From Defluviitalea saccharophila (GTDB lineage Bacteria; Bacillota; Clostridia; Lachnospirales; Defluviitaleaceae), in assembly GCF_038396635.1 (NCBI RefSeq), contig NZ_CP121687.1:1364001-1428000 (forward strand): a DNA stretch of 64,000 nt. The letters run 5' to 3'. A model generated the notes under the pieces. It had not been told where the DNA came from, made no database searches, and worked only from the letters and a program-made list of their open reading frames with translations. The translations under genes and the position numbers were made by a program. Below, piece after piece: positions 56,344 through 64,000 of the stretch (within the stretch, counting starts at the first letter, position 1; every line of letters starts with the position of its first letter).

Positions 56344-57504
56344 TTATAAAGATTGAATGGTTTCCATTACATAATCTGCAAATTCCTGATTGGTAGCCCC
56401 TGTATCTCTTCCTGTGATTACTAATTTTTTCTCTGTACGGGTACAAATGTCCATAGCTTTATCCAGTTTCTTAGATTCTTCTATGTATCCGATATGGGAA
56501 AGAAGCATGGAAGCTGCACGGATGATGCTGCTTGGATCTGCGTATTTTGCTCTTCCTTCTTCCACCATTCTGGGTGCTGAGCCGTGGATTGCTTCAAACA
56601 TAGCATATCTTTTTCCGATATTCGCACTTCCTGCTGTTCCAACTCCTCCTTGGAATTCTGCAGCTTCGTCAGTCAAAATATCTCCGTAAAGATTTGGAAG
56701 TACAATAACCTGGAACTGCGTTCTTCTTTTCTCATCCACTAGCTTTGCTGTCATAATATCGATATACCAATCATCCACTTCGATTTCAGGATAATCTTTA
56801 GCAACTTCTTTACAGATATTAAGGAACTTTCCGTCCGTTGTTTTTACAACGTTAGCCTTCGTTACAATGGTTACTTTTTTCTTTCCATTAGCTCTTGCAT
56901 AATCAAAAGCCGCTTTTGCAATTCTTTCGATCCCTTGGGTTGTCATTACTTTAAAGTCAAAGGCAATATCTTCATTGATGTGGAAACCTTTAGAGCCAAG
57001 AACATAAGCACCTTCTGTATTTTCTCTGAAGAAAGTCCAGTCAATACCCTGTTCCGGTACTCTTACAGGACGTACATTGGCAAAAAGGTCTAATTCTTTT
57101 CGCATTGCCACATTGGCACTTTCAATATTGGGCCATGGATCTCCGGCTCTTGGTGTCGTTGTAGGCCCTTTTAAGATTACATGACATTCTTTTAATTCTT
57201 CTAAAACATCATCAGGAATTGCCTTATTCACTTTTGCTCTATTTTCAATGGTTAAACCGTCTATTACTTTAAAACGAACTTTTCCTTTTTCTACTTCATC
57301 TTTAAGAAGAAACTCTAAGATTCTTTGAGCCTGAGCTGTAATAGCAGGACCAATGCCGTCTCCTCCAACGATACCTATAATAATTTCATCCAGTTCGCTG
57401 TAGTTGATAAAGTCTCCCTGACTTTTCATCATCTCAACTCGTTTAAGTTGTTCTTCAACGAGTTTCCCAAACTTCTCTTTTGCTTCTTGAATCATGTTAT
57501 CCAT
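56344..57504 (-). CDS. Isocitrate dehydrogenase
   Basis: Isocitrate/isopropylmalate dehydrogenase family, 386 residues. GIVGGDGIGPAITAQAQ near residue 48 is the nucleotide/substrate loop, with KGPTTTPRAGDPW, VTIVTKANVVKTTDG and the metal-binding Asp region NLYGDILTDEAAEFQGG. Together with the aconitase it converts citrate to 2-oxoglutarate. Cofactor (NAD or NADP) cannot be told reliably. It follows the aconitase gene by 16 bp. The context excludes isopropylmalate dehydrogenase as the better call. Confidence 0.88.
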   Translation of the reverse strand: MDNMIQEAKEKFGKLVEEQLKRVEMMKSQGDFINYSELDEIIIGIVGGDGIGPAITAQAQRILEFLLKDEVEKGKVRFKVIDGLTIENRAKVNKAIPDDVLEELKECHVILKGPTTTPRAGDPWPNIESANVAMRKELDLFANVRPVRVPEQGIDWTFFRENTEGAYVLGSKGFHINEDIAFDFKVMTTQGIERIAKAAFDYARANGKKKVTIVTKANVVKTTDGKFLNICKEVAKDYPEIEVDDWYIDIMTAKLVDEKRRTQFQVIVLPNLYGDILTDEAAEFQGGVGTAGSANIGKRYAMFEAIHGSAPRMVEEGRAKYADPSSIIRAASMLLSHIGYIEESKKLDKAMDICTRTEKKLVITGRDTGATNQEFADYVMETIQSL

Positions 57505-57520
57505 TTATGACACTCCCCTT

Positions 57521-59458
57521 TTACTTACCTTCACCAGCGTTTTGATGCTTAATAAGGTTAATTTTTCCTCCCAAAAGAAGCATTTGTCTTTCTCTTTCTG
57601 AAACCTCCAAGGACATTTCATACTCGGTATTTTGAGTTTTGTTTTTAACAATAACCGTATCGCCTTTAACTTGTTCTATGGCATTTTCTATTACAAGCTC
57701 ATCAAACTCTTGTATTTTATCATAATCTTCCGGTTTCTTAAAGGTTAAAGTTAAAATCCCTGAGTTAATTAAGTTTGCCTTATGAATACGAGCAAAGCTC
57801 TTTACAAGCACTGCTTTAACCCCTAGATATAATGGTGCTAAGGCTGCATGCTCTCTTGAAGAACCCTGACCGTAGTTTTCTCCTCCTACAATAAACCCGC
57901 CATTGTTTTCTTTGGCTCTTGCAGGGAATTCCGGATTACATGGTGTTAAGCAGTATTCTGCCAAATAAGGAATATTGGATCTAAAGGGCAAAAGCTTCGC
58001 GTTAGAAGGCATAATATGGTCTGTTGTAATATTGTCTTCAACTTTTATTAATACTTTTCCTGTTACTTCTTCTCTTAACTCGGTATTGATTGGGAATGGT
58101 TTAATATTTGGTCCTTGAATCACTTCTACTGTAGATGGATCTTCTGCCGGAGGGATAATCATATTATCGTCTATGGTAAACTCCTCTGGCATTTCTACAT
58201 CAATATTTCCTTCAAAACTTCTTGGATCTGTAAGCTTTCCTGTAATGGCACTCACAGCTGCTGTTTCAGGGCTTACAAGGTATACCCCTGCAGATACAGT
58301 ACCGCAGCGACCTTTAAAGTTTCTATTAAAGGTACGAAGGGATACAGCGTTGGTAGCTGGCGCCTGCCCCATACCAATACAAGGACCGCAGCCTGATTCT
58401 AAGATTCTTGCCCCTGCAGCAATTAAATCTGCCAATGCCCCGTTAGCAGCAAGCATGGTTAATACTTGTTTTGAACCCGGTGCAATAACTAAGCTTACAT
58501 CTGGATGAACACTTTTTCCTTTTAATATTTTAGCAACTTTCATTAAATCCATATAAGAACTGTTGGTACAGCTTCCAATTGCTACTTGATCTACTTTAAT
58601 ACCTTCAAGTTCTTTAACATCCTTAACATTGTCAGGACTGTGAGGCGCAGCGGTTAAAGGTTCAATATCTGATAGATTAATTTCAATCACTTCATCATAT
58701 TCTGCATCTTCATCGGGCTTTAATTCTACCCATACATCTTCTCTTTTTTGTGCTTTTAAGAAAGCTTTTGTTACTTCATCGCTGGGGAATATGGAAGTAG
58801 TTGCACCCAGTTCCGCTCCCATGTTCGTAATGGTTGCTCTTTCTGGTACTGTAAGATTTTTGATTCCATCCCCTGTGTATTCTAATACTTTTCCTACACC
58901 GCCTTTTACCGTCAGTTTTCTTAATACTTCTAAAATAATATCTTTGGCAGTTACAAAAGGCTTAAGGGAACCTGTCAATTTTACATTAATGACTTTAGGC
59001 ATTGTAATATAATATGTTCCTCCACCCATAGCAACGGCAACATCCAGTCCTCCTGCTCCAATAGCAATCATACCGATTCCACCGCCAGTTGGAGTATGAC
59101 TGTCTGAACCAAGAAGGGTTTCTCCCGGTACTCCAAATCGCTCTAAGTGTACTTGGTGACAGATACCATTACCAGGTCTTGAAAAATAAATGCCATGTTT
59201 ATGTGCTACGGTTTGGATATATTTATGATCATCAGCATTTTCAAATCCTTGCTGAAGCATATTATGATCTATATAAGCTACAGAACGCTCGGTTTTAACC
59301 TTATCAATTCCCATAGCTTGGAATTGAAGATATGCTATAGTACCTGTAGAATCCTGTGTAAGAGTTTGGTCAATGCGAATACCGATTTCTTCTCCCGGTA
59401 TCATTTGACCCTCTACTAAATGTGCTTTAAGTATTTTTTGAGTTAAATTTAATCCCAT
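57521..59458 (-). CDS. Aconitate hydratase
   Basis: Interconverts citrate and isocitrate with a 4Fe-4S cluster. Cluster cysteines lie in GSCTNSSYMD near residue 297 and ESGCGPCIGMGQ near residue 359. DSHTPTGGGIGM near residue 120 and the C-terminal swivel-domain motif GENYGQGSSREHAAL complete the pattern. 645 residues, the length of the clostridial mitochondrial-type aconitases. 15 bp downstream of the citrate synthase gene. Confidence 0.95.
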   Translation of the reverse strand: MGLNLTQKILKAHLVEGQMIPGEEIGIRIDQTLTQDSTGTIAYLQFQAMGIDKVKTERSVAYIDHNMLQQGFENADDHKYIQTVAHKHGIYFSRPGNGICHQVHLERFGVPGETLLGSDSHTPTGGGIGMIAIGAGGLDVAVAMGGGTYYITMPKVINVKLTGSLKPFVTAKDIILEVLRKLTVKGGVGKVLEYTGDGIKNLTVPERATITNMGAELGATTSIFPSDEVTKAFLKAQKREDVWVELKPDEDAEYDEVIEINLSDIEPLTAAPHSPDNVKDVKELEGIKVDQVAIGSCTNSSYMDLMKVAKILKGKSVHPDVSLVIAPGSKQVLTMLAANGALADLIAAGARILESGCGPCIGMGQAPATNAVSLRTFNRNFKGRCGTVSAGVYLVSPETAAVSAITGKLTDPRSFEGNIDVEMPEEFTIDDNMIIPPAEDPSTVEVIQGPNIKPFPINTELREEVTGKVLIKVEDNITTDHIMPSNAKLLPFRSNIPYLAEYCLTPCNPEFPARAKENNGGFIVGGENYGQGSSREHAALAPLYLGVKAVLVKSFARIHKANLINSGILTLTFKKPEDYDKIQEFDELVIENAIEQVKGDTVIVKNKTQNTEYEMSLEVSERERQMLLLGGKINLIKHQNAGEGK

Positions 59459-59473
59459 ATTGCTTTTCTCCTT

Positions 59474-60853
59474 CTATCCTAATGTTCTATTTAATTCTTT
59501 CACTACCTTTAAGGTAACTTCCTCTAGCTCCTCATCAGTAATAACCGTTACTCTTCCTTCGTCGTATTGGCTATCTACCCATTCTTTAACCTTTACTGCA
59601 ATTTCGTCTTTTTTATTTAATGCTTTGTCTCCTCTTAAACCAAAGTAAGCATTAATCCAATGGGCTACCCCAGCAAGACCGGAGGTATTGGATATCGCTA
59701 CCCGGCAAGGACGATTTAATAGTTTCTCTGTATCAAAGATATTATAAATTTCTTCATTTTTCAAGAGTCCGTCTGCATGAATTCCTGCTCTGGTTACATT
59801 GAAATTCTTTCCAACAAATGGGGTCATAGGTGGTATTTTATACCCTATTTCTTTTTCAAAGTATTCCGCTATCTCAGTAATAACTGTTGTATCCATTCCA
59901 TCGGTAGTACCTCGAAGCTGTGCATATTCAATCACCATTGCTTCAAGTGGACAATTTCCAGTTCTTTCACCGATTCCCAGGAGTGAACAGTTAACCCCTG
60001 ATGCTCCATAGAGCCATGCAGTTGATGCATTATTCACAGCACGATAAAAGTCATTATGTCCATGCCATTCGATCAATTCAGAAGGAACTCGGGCATAATG
60101 TAATAGTCCGTAAATAATGCCTGGAACACTTCTTGGAAGGGTTGCACCAGGGAAGCTAATTCCATATCCCATGGTATCACAGGCACGGATTTTAACTGGA
60201 ATACCCGTTTCTTTACTGAGTTTCATCAGTTCATACACAAAGGGAACAACAAATCCATAAAAATCTGCTCTGGTAATGTCTTCTAAGTGGCATCTTGGTC
60301 TTACACCAGTCTCCATACACTCTTTGACAATGGCCAAATAATGATCAATTGCTTGCTTTCTTGTCATATGCATTTTATAGAAAATATGATAATCGGAACA
60401 GCTCACCAGAATTCCCGTTTCTTTTAAACCTATTTCTTTTACCATTTCAAAATCTTTTTTGGAAGCTCGAATCCAGCTGGTTACTTCGGGGAATTCATAT
60501 CCTCTTTCTAAACATTTATATACCGCATCACGATCTTTTTTACTGTATAAGAAAAATTCACTTTGTCTGATAATACCTTTGGGCCCGGATAATTTGTGAA
60601 GCAAATCATAAAGATGAACGATTTGTTCTGTGGTATAAGGCTGTCTTGATTGCTGTCCGTCACGGAATGTCGTATCTGTAATCCAAATTTCTTTAGGCAT
60701 ATTGATTGGCACATGACGATGATTGAATGCTATCTTAGGAATTTCTTCGTAATTAAACAAATTTCTATATAAATTGGGTTCTGAAACATCCTGAAGCGGA
60801 AAAACAAACTCAGTTCTTTCTAATAAATGCGTCTTTTTATTAAACTCTAACAT
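59474..60853 (-). CDS. Re-type citrate synthase (isopropylmalate synthase fold)
   Basis: A 459-residue DRE-TIM metallolyase with TDTTFRDGQQSRQP near residue 57 and a metal-binding IEWHGHNDFYRAVNN. Its position directly before aconitase and isocitrate dehydrogenase, with no other citrate synthase nearby, fits the oxygen-sensitive Re-citrate synthase of Clostridium kluyveri rather than homocitrate or isopropylmalate synthase. Functional proof is lacking. GGGGG precedes the ATG. First gene of a four-gene unit with a consensus promoter. Confidence 0.82.
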   Translation of the reverse strand: MLEFNKKTHLLERTEFVFPLQDVSEPNLYRNLFNYEEIPKIAFNHRHVPINMPKEIWITDTTFRDGQQSRQPYTTEQIVHLYDLLHKLSGPKGIIRQSEFFLYSKKDRDAVYKCLERGYEFPEVTSWIRASKKDFEMVKEIGLKETGILVSCSDYHIFYKMHMTRKQAIDHYLAIVKECMETGVRPRCHLEDITRADFYGFVVPFVYELMKLSKETGIPVKIRACDTMGYGISFPGATLPRSVPGIIYGLLHYARVPSELIEWHGHNDFYRAVNNASTAWLYGASGVNCSLLGIGERTGNCPLEAMVIEYAQLRGTTDGMDTTVITEIAEYFEKEIGYKIPPMTPFVGKNFNVTRAGIHADGLLKNEEIYNIFDTEKLLNRPCRVAISNTSGLAGVAHWINAYFGLRGDKALNKKDEIAVKVKEWVDSQYDEGRVTVITDEELEEVTLKVVKELNRTLG

Positions 60854-60908
60854 ATATTTCCCCCTTAACGATTCCTATACTTCTCAGCTTAAAACAATCT
60901 TATGTATG

Positions 60909-60937
60909 ATTGTATACAATTATACTTTATTTGTCAA
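60909..60937 (-). promoter_or_regulatory. Promoter and GntR-type operator of the citrate operon
   Basis: TTGACA at 60932-60937 and TACAAT at 60909-60914 with a 17 bp spacer. A perfect palindrome ATTGTATACAAT (60909-60920) covers the -10 box. TTGTATACAA is known as an operator of FadR-type GntR regulators, so the gene 55585 product is the natural candidate. The rest of the gap to 61162 shows no gene or hairpin I can support. Confidence 0.75.
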
Positions 60938-61162
60938 TAATATTCTTAAAATTGTATCCTGTGCTTTTTTTGTTGCATCGTCCTCCATTTCTCTAAAGCA
61001 GACGACCTATTTAATATTGCAAGTTGTCTCTTTTGTTCGCTGAAAATTAGTGTTTAAGGGGTTTTAATAAATTCCTCTCCCATTGATTTATAAATTTAAA
61101 TATATGCCCTGCTGCCAAAATGCATGAAACAAAATTATTTCCTTCAAATCGGAGTTTCTTTT

Positions 61163-61405
61163 CTATAATATTTCTTTTTCAACGGCAATTCTTTTATCCT
61201 TGCCGCATTGAGGACAGTAGAATAAATGAACACATTCACTGGAAGGGCGTCCGTCTATTTTTCCAGTAATAGATATTGGCAGGTAGGGACTATAATTATC
61301 ATAATAATCCGATACAAGCCCTCCATCTTTCATCTTTTCTCCACAGTTCATACATGAAACTTCCATATTCTTAAGTCCATTACATAGTGGACAAACTAAA
61401 TCCAT
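61163..61405 (-). CDS. Small zinc-ribbon protein
   Basis: An 80-residue protein with three cysteine pairs (CPLC near residue 5, CMNC near residue 18, CPQCG near residue 68), suggesting two bound metal sites. No recognised family. AGGAG precedes the ATG and it follows the PrpE-like gene by 17 bp, so they are probably one operon. Confidence 0.65.
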   Translation of the reverse strand: MDLVCPLCNGLKNMEVSCMNCGEKMKDGGLVSDYYDNYSPYLPISITGKIDGRPSSECVHLFYCPQCGKDKRIAVEKEIL

Positions 61406-61422
61406 CAGAATACTCCTTTCTT

Positions 61423-62232
61423 TTATTCTTCAATTCTATTAGACCTTAATAACTCTTCAGATTTTCTTGCCATCCTTTGTAATCTTTCTTCATCTTTGGG
61501 CTGCTTTGAATCCACGGTTACAATCTCTTTCTCGGGATAACGAAGGGCTCCTAACTTTCCTCCAAATACACAGCCTAAATCAATATCTAAAGTATTGTTG
61601 ATCCACATTGGTTCGCATACCGGTGTATGACCATAAACAATCATAGCTTTCCCTCTATATTCCTTTGCCCAGTCTCTTCTTACAGGATGACCTTCTTCGT
61701 CCTTTTCTCCTGTTATATCTCCATAGAGGCAAAACTTTTCTACCCTTCTATCTTCCCTTCCAATAAGAGATTCTTTAATTCCTGCATGGGCGACTACTAG
61801 CCTTCCTTCGTCTAAGATCCAATAATAGGATTGTTTTTCATAAAAGTTGATATACCTGTTCCTAAAAGCTTCTTGCTCTCCTTTTGAAAGATTTTCATAT
61901 TCTTCTACCGTATTTTCAAGGCCGTGAGAAATTTGAACTTTTCTTCCTAATAAATATCTATAAAATTTATTGCAATGATTTCCATAAACATATAATCCGA
62001 GACCTTTTTCAACCATATTCATAATCAAATGGATGGTTTTTAAATTATTCGGTCCTCTATCATTTAAATCTCCTATAGATACGATTTTTCTTCCTTTTGG
62101 GTGAATGTATAAGCCGTTTTCTTCACGATAACCTAGTTTGGTGATTAGCTGAATAAGTTCCTCATAGCATCCATGAATGTCTCCAATAATATCAAAGGGA
62201 CCTTTTTCTTTGATATGAAGTTTTGCTCTCAT
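61423..62232 (-). CDS. PrpE-like metallophosphoesterase
   Basis: Calcineurin-like phosphatase of 269 residues. Motifs in order: GDIHGCYEEL near residue 17, GDLNDRGPN near residue 53, YGNHCNK near residue 79, and YGHTPV near residue 200. It resembles PrpE/Ap4A hydrolases, which cut dinucleoside polyphosphates. The last two motifs are slightly unusual (an Asn replaces the usual Val in GDLVDRGP). GGAGG precedes the ATG. Substrate inferred from family. Confidence 0.82.
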   Translation of the reverse strand: MRAKLHIKEKGPFDIIGDIHGCYEELIQLITKLGYREENGLYIHPKGRKIVSIGDLNDRGPNNLKTIHLIMNMVEKGLGLYVYGNHCNKFYRYLLGRKVQISHGLENTVEEYENLSKGEQEAFRNRYINFYEKQSYYWILDEGRLVVAHAGIKESLIGREDRRVEKFCLYGDITGEKDEEGHPVRRDWAKEYRGKAMIVYGHTPVCEPMWINNTLDIDLGCVFGGKLGALRYPEKEIVTVDSKQPKDEERLQRMARKSEELLRSNRIEE

Positions 62233-62408
62233 AGTTTCCCTCCGTTTCTTATACTGTATATTTATAGATTTTACATTATCTCTTCAAAAAATCCATTTTT
62301 CTATATAAAAACAAATACTATAGATAGGCTTTTATTACAAGAAATCTATTCAAAAATATATAATTATTAAAATTTTACACCACTGTTTAACATAAATTCT
62401 TAATAAAT
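62233..62408. other. AT-rich gene-free flank of the DnaA-box cluster
   Basis: Nothing codes here and no strong hairpin or promoter was recognised. It is the AT-rich region between the PrpE-like gene and the DnaA boxes. Confidence 0.5.
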
Positions 62409-62541
62409 TGTGGATTGTTTTTTGTTTTATCCACACTATCCACAAAGTTATGCACAGTTCTAAGCATTATTTTTCAGGACTTGTACCATTTTTCCACATA
62501 CTCCACAATCCATATGTGTATATGAATTTAATTGTGGATAG
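62409..62541. promoter_or_regulatory. DnaA-box cluster (possible replication origin element)
   Basis: In 133 bp there are eight DnaA-box-like 9-mers against the consensus TTATNCACA. Perfect: 62427-62435 (TTATCCACA) and 62448-62456 (TTATGCACA). One mismatch: 62436-62444 (CTATCCACA), 62490-62498 (TTTTCCACA), 62515-62523 (ATATACACA on minus) and 62533-62541 (CTATCCACA on minus). Two mismatches: 62409-62417 (minus) and 62499-62507. Two pairs abut exactly with 9 bp spacing. AT-rich sequence surrounds the cluster. No dnaA or dnaN lies in the window. Confidence 0.7.
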
Positions 62542-62647
62542 ATGGTATGCTTGGTATACATAATTTTTATTTCATTATGTTATAAAACCTAAACCTACCT
62601 CATAAATTTATAGAAGAAGGTATTCAATAACCGTAAGGAGGATCAAT

Positions 62648-62848
62648 ATGAATCATTTAAATCAGAATTCCTATGGACTCCATGATATTCCTGAACCCTT
62701 CAGAGGACAGAATAATACTTTTGGCAATACGACTGTAAATAACCAAGCTGAAACTCAGTCGGCAACTGTAAGTGGTACCAGTCGATTTGCTTTAGAAGAT
62801 TTTCTTTTAATTTTACTTCTATTTTTACTGCTAACAGATCAGAAATAA
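62648..62848 (+). CDS. Small protein with C-terminal hydrophobic tail
   Basis: A 66-residue protein. The first 45 residues are polar, Asn/Gln-rich, and the tail (FALEDFLLILLLFLLLTDQK) is a Leu-rich membrane helix ending in a charged cap. AAGGAGG precedes the ATG and a terminator follows. Similar small proteins occur in spore coats, but I cannot assign a family. Confidence 0.7.
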   Translation: MNHLNQNSYGLHDIPEPFRGQNNTFGNTTVNNQAETQSATVSGTSRFALEDFLLILLLFLLLTDQK

Positions 62849-62856
62849 TTTCTTTC

Positions 62857-62883
62857 AAAAAAGCCCTCAAAGGGTTTTTTTGT
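62857..62883 (+). terminator. Terminator after the 66-residue protein gene
   Basis: AAAAAAGCCCT / AGGGTTTTTT stem, short loop, then T-run. Confidence 0.8.
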
Positions 62884-62979
62884 TGTGTAACACTTAATGT
62901 GACAAGGTCATATTATATAACATACGAATGAAAACCCCTCTTACTTATTACTCAACATACTGTGAAAGGAGGTGCAATA

Positions 62980-63135
62980 ATGTCAGGCAAAGGCTTTGGA
63001 ACAAATAATATCATCTTCTTATTCTTCTTCTTATTATTATTTAACGAAGGATTCGGTTCTAAATTTGACAACTCTCTATTCTTCTTCTTATTAATCTTCT
63101 TAATTTTATTCGGTGGATATGGATTTGCTTACTAA
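62980..63135 (+). CDS. Small hydrophobic protein, spore-type
   Basis: A 51-residue protein too short for usual gene callers. AAAGGAGGTG precedes the ATG at 62980. Phe/Leu-rich segments (residues 11-21 and 33-44) are separated by FNEGFGSKFDNS and the end is GGYGFAY. The glycine/tyrosine tail resembles YjcZ-like sporulation proteins, but similarity is only in style. A hairpin follows. Confidence 0.65.
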   Translation: MSGKGFGTNNIIFLFFFLLLFNEGFGSKFDNSLFFFLLIFLILFGGYGFAY

Positions 63136-63160
63136 AAAAGCAGCGACTTCATCGCACTTG

Positions 63161-63199
63161 TGAAATAAGAAAGTTTAGTCCCTTTCTTTCTTATTTCAA
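63161..63199 (+). terminator. Hairpin after the small hydrophobic gene
   Basis: Arms TGAAATAAGAAAG and CTTTCTTATTTCA around a loop of about 12 bases. Confidence 0.65.
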
Positions 63200-63212
63200 A
63201 ATATATAAAAGA

Positions 63213-63247
63213 CAAAAACCAGAGAACACTCCTCTGGTTTTTGTTTT
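63213..63247. terminator. Terminator after the subtilase gene
   Basis: Stem CAAAAACCAGAG / CTCTGGTTTTTG with a 7-base loop, T-rich on the plus strand. On the minus strand it lies just after the subtilase stop. Confidence 0.8.
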
Positions 63248-63268
63248 TTAGGGACAAAATTTCTATCT

Positions 63269-64000
63269 TTAATACCTTCTTCTGTATATCCCCTCTTCTC
63301 CAATGAGTTTTTGAACGTCAATTAGCCCCCATCCTTGCTGTTCCTGAGGAAACTTAAGATCATTCGTACAGCTCTTAAGACGAAGCTTAATGTCATTAGG
63401 GGTTACATAGGGATGTCTCTCCAGAAAAAGCGCCAATGCTCCTGATACCATGGGTGTTGCCATAGATGTTCCACTTTTCTTTACATAATAAGTCGTTAAT
63501 GGGGTTGTGGGGTCTTTTTCATCCTTAGGAATATATTTTGTATCTGAAGCACAGGACATAATATCGGATCCTGGTGCTACCACATCGGGCTTTTTAATGC
63601 AGGCTCTGGTAGGTCCTCTGCCGGAATAGTCCGATATGGTATCTCCATGAATATTTACAGTCTTTTGATCATCCGATGCCCCGACTGTAATAATTTTTCT
63701 GCTGACTCCGGGAGATGTAATACTTTGCATTCTCGGTCCGTCGTTCCCTGCTGCTACAAGAGTAACAATCCCTGCATCCCATGCTGCATTAACTGCCTTC
63801 ACCAAAGGATCATTTTCTCCTTCTCTGTCAGGACTTCCTATGGACAAATTCGCCACTCTTATGTTGTATCTGTCCTTATTGTCAATCATCCATTGAATCC
63901 CTGCCAGTACATTAGATGTACTGCCGCTGCCTTTTTCATCTAATATTTTAATGCCTATTAGATTGCAGGATGGAGCAATACCTTTATATTGCCCATTCGA
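63269..64000 (-). CDS. Subtilisin-like serine protease (partial, 5' end outside)
   Basis: C-terminal 243 residues of a peptidase S8 protein. The reading frame stays open to the window edge, where GIAPSCNLIGIKILDEKGSGS is the usual stretch before the Asn region. AAGNDGP (oxyanion Asn) and GTSMATPMVSGALAL (nucleophile Ser) are present; the Asp and His parts lie beyond the edge. Clostridia use such proteases (CspB/SleB-type activators or general extracellular proteases), but with the N-terminus missing the role cannot be set. Confidence 0.92.
   Translation of the reverse strand, partial: SNGQYKGIAPSCNLIGIKILDEKGSGSTSNVLAGIQWMIDNKDRYNIRVANLSIGSPDREGENDPLVKAVNAAWDAGIVTLVAAGNDGPRMQSITSPGVSRKIITVGASDDQKTVNIHGDTISDYSGRGPTRACIKKPDVVAPGSDIMSCASDTKYIPKDEKDPTTPLTTYYVKKSGTSMATPMVSGALALFLERHPYVTPNDIKLRLKSCTNDLKFPQEQQGWGLIDVQKLIGEEGIYRRRY

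Noticed and set aside
60938-61162. A minus-strand stretch of about 34 open codons as a possible gene remnant
   Set aside because: No start codon, no ribosome-binding site and no recognised similarity.

Overview
The window looks like a chromosome segment from a low-GC, spore-forming Clostridia member. Spore genes support this (an H-type small acid-soluble spore protein, a CotF-like coat protein, a SpoVB-type flippase and a GerS-like lipoprotein beside alanine racemase). So do a cysteine T-box, the McsA-McsB-ClpC stress operon, NdoAI/NdoA, Rex and a flavodiiron protein. A xylo-oligosaccharide locus suggests growth on plant polysaccharide. Lachnospirales or Defluviitaleaceae-like is my guess; I could not search the 16S.

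Layout. 0-6.8 kb (minus): SpoVB-like flippase, MrnC, CysS and CysE behind a Cys T-box, an HD-GYP protein with a CheY-like regulator, and IspF. 6.9-9.95 kb: an agr-type quorum-sensing locus. The regulator, kinase and a 43-residue AgrD precursor run rightward and the AgrB protease converges on them from the other strand. 10.0-16.5 kb (minus): an rRNA operon in the order 16S-5S-tRNA-Ala-23S-tRNAs (Asn, Trp, Asp, Val, Met). The 23S gene carries a 430 bp intervening sequence in helix 45 that encodes a four-helix-bundle protein. 16.6-24.9 kb: RadA, ClpC, McsB, McsA, zinc-ribbon proteins and a coat protein. 25-34.2 kb: an ABC importer whose binding protein lies apart from its permease and ATPase, an esterase, a flavodiiron protein, an SspH protein, DAHP synthase, a MATE transporter and an amidohydrolase. 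34.4-46.9 kb: NdoA/NdoAI, Alr, GerS-like protein, NnrD, AcpS, an acetyltransferase, an SLH-anchored putative metalloprotease, a FliL-like protein, a DUF445 protein, Rex and an ABC-F ATPase. 46.9-54.8 kb: YesN/YesM two-component system, GH3 beta-xylosidase and sugar ABC importer. 55.6-60.9 kb: Re-type citrate synthase, aconitase, isocitrate dehydrogenase and a GntR regulator. 61-64 kb: a PrpE-like phosphatase, a dense cluster of DnaA boxes, two tiny hydrophobic proteins and a subtilase cut by the window end.

How it works together. The citrate synthase, aconitase and isocitrate dehydrogenase genes form the oxidative half-TCA branch leading to 2-oxoglutarate. A palindrome over the promoter -10 box is a good candidate site for the GntR protein. 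The YesM/YesN pair probably senses the sugars imported and cut by the adjacent importer and xylosidase. Most genes and the rRNA operon point leftward, which agrees with a fork moving leftward, possibly from the DnaA-box cluster side.

The signals most worth following are the split agr locus with its cysteine-rich AgrD, the IVS and unusual gene order of the rRNA operon (with a promoter-like sequence just before 23S and an IVS-like remnant after 5S), and the DnaA-box cluster near 62.4 kb.
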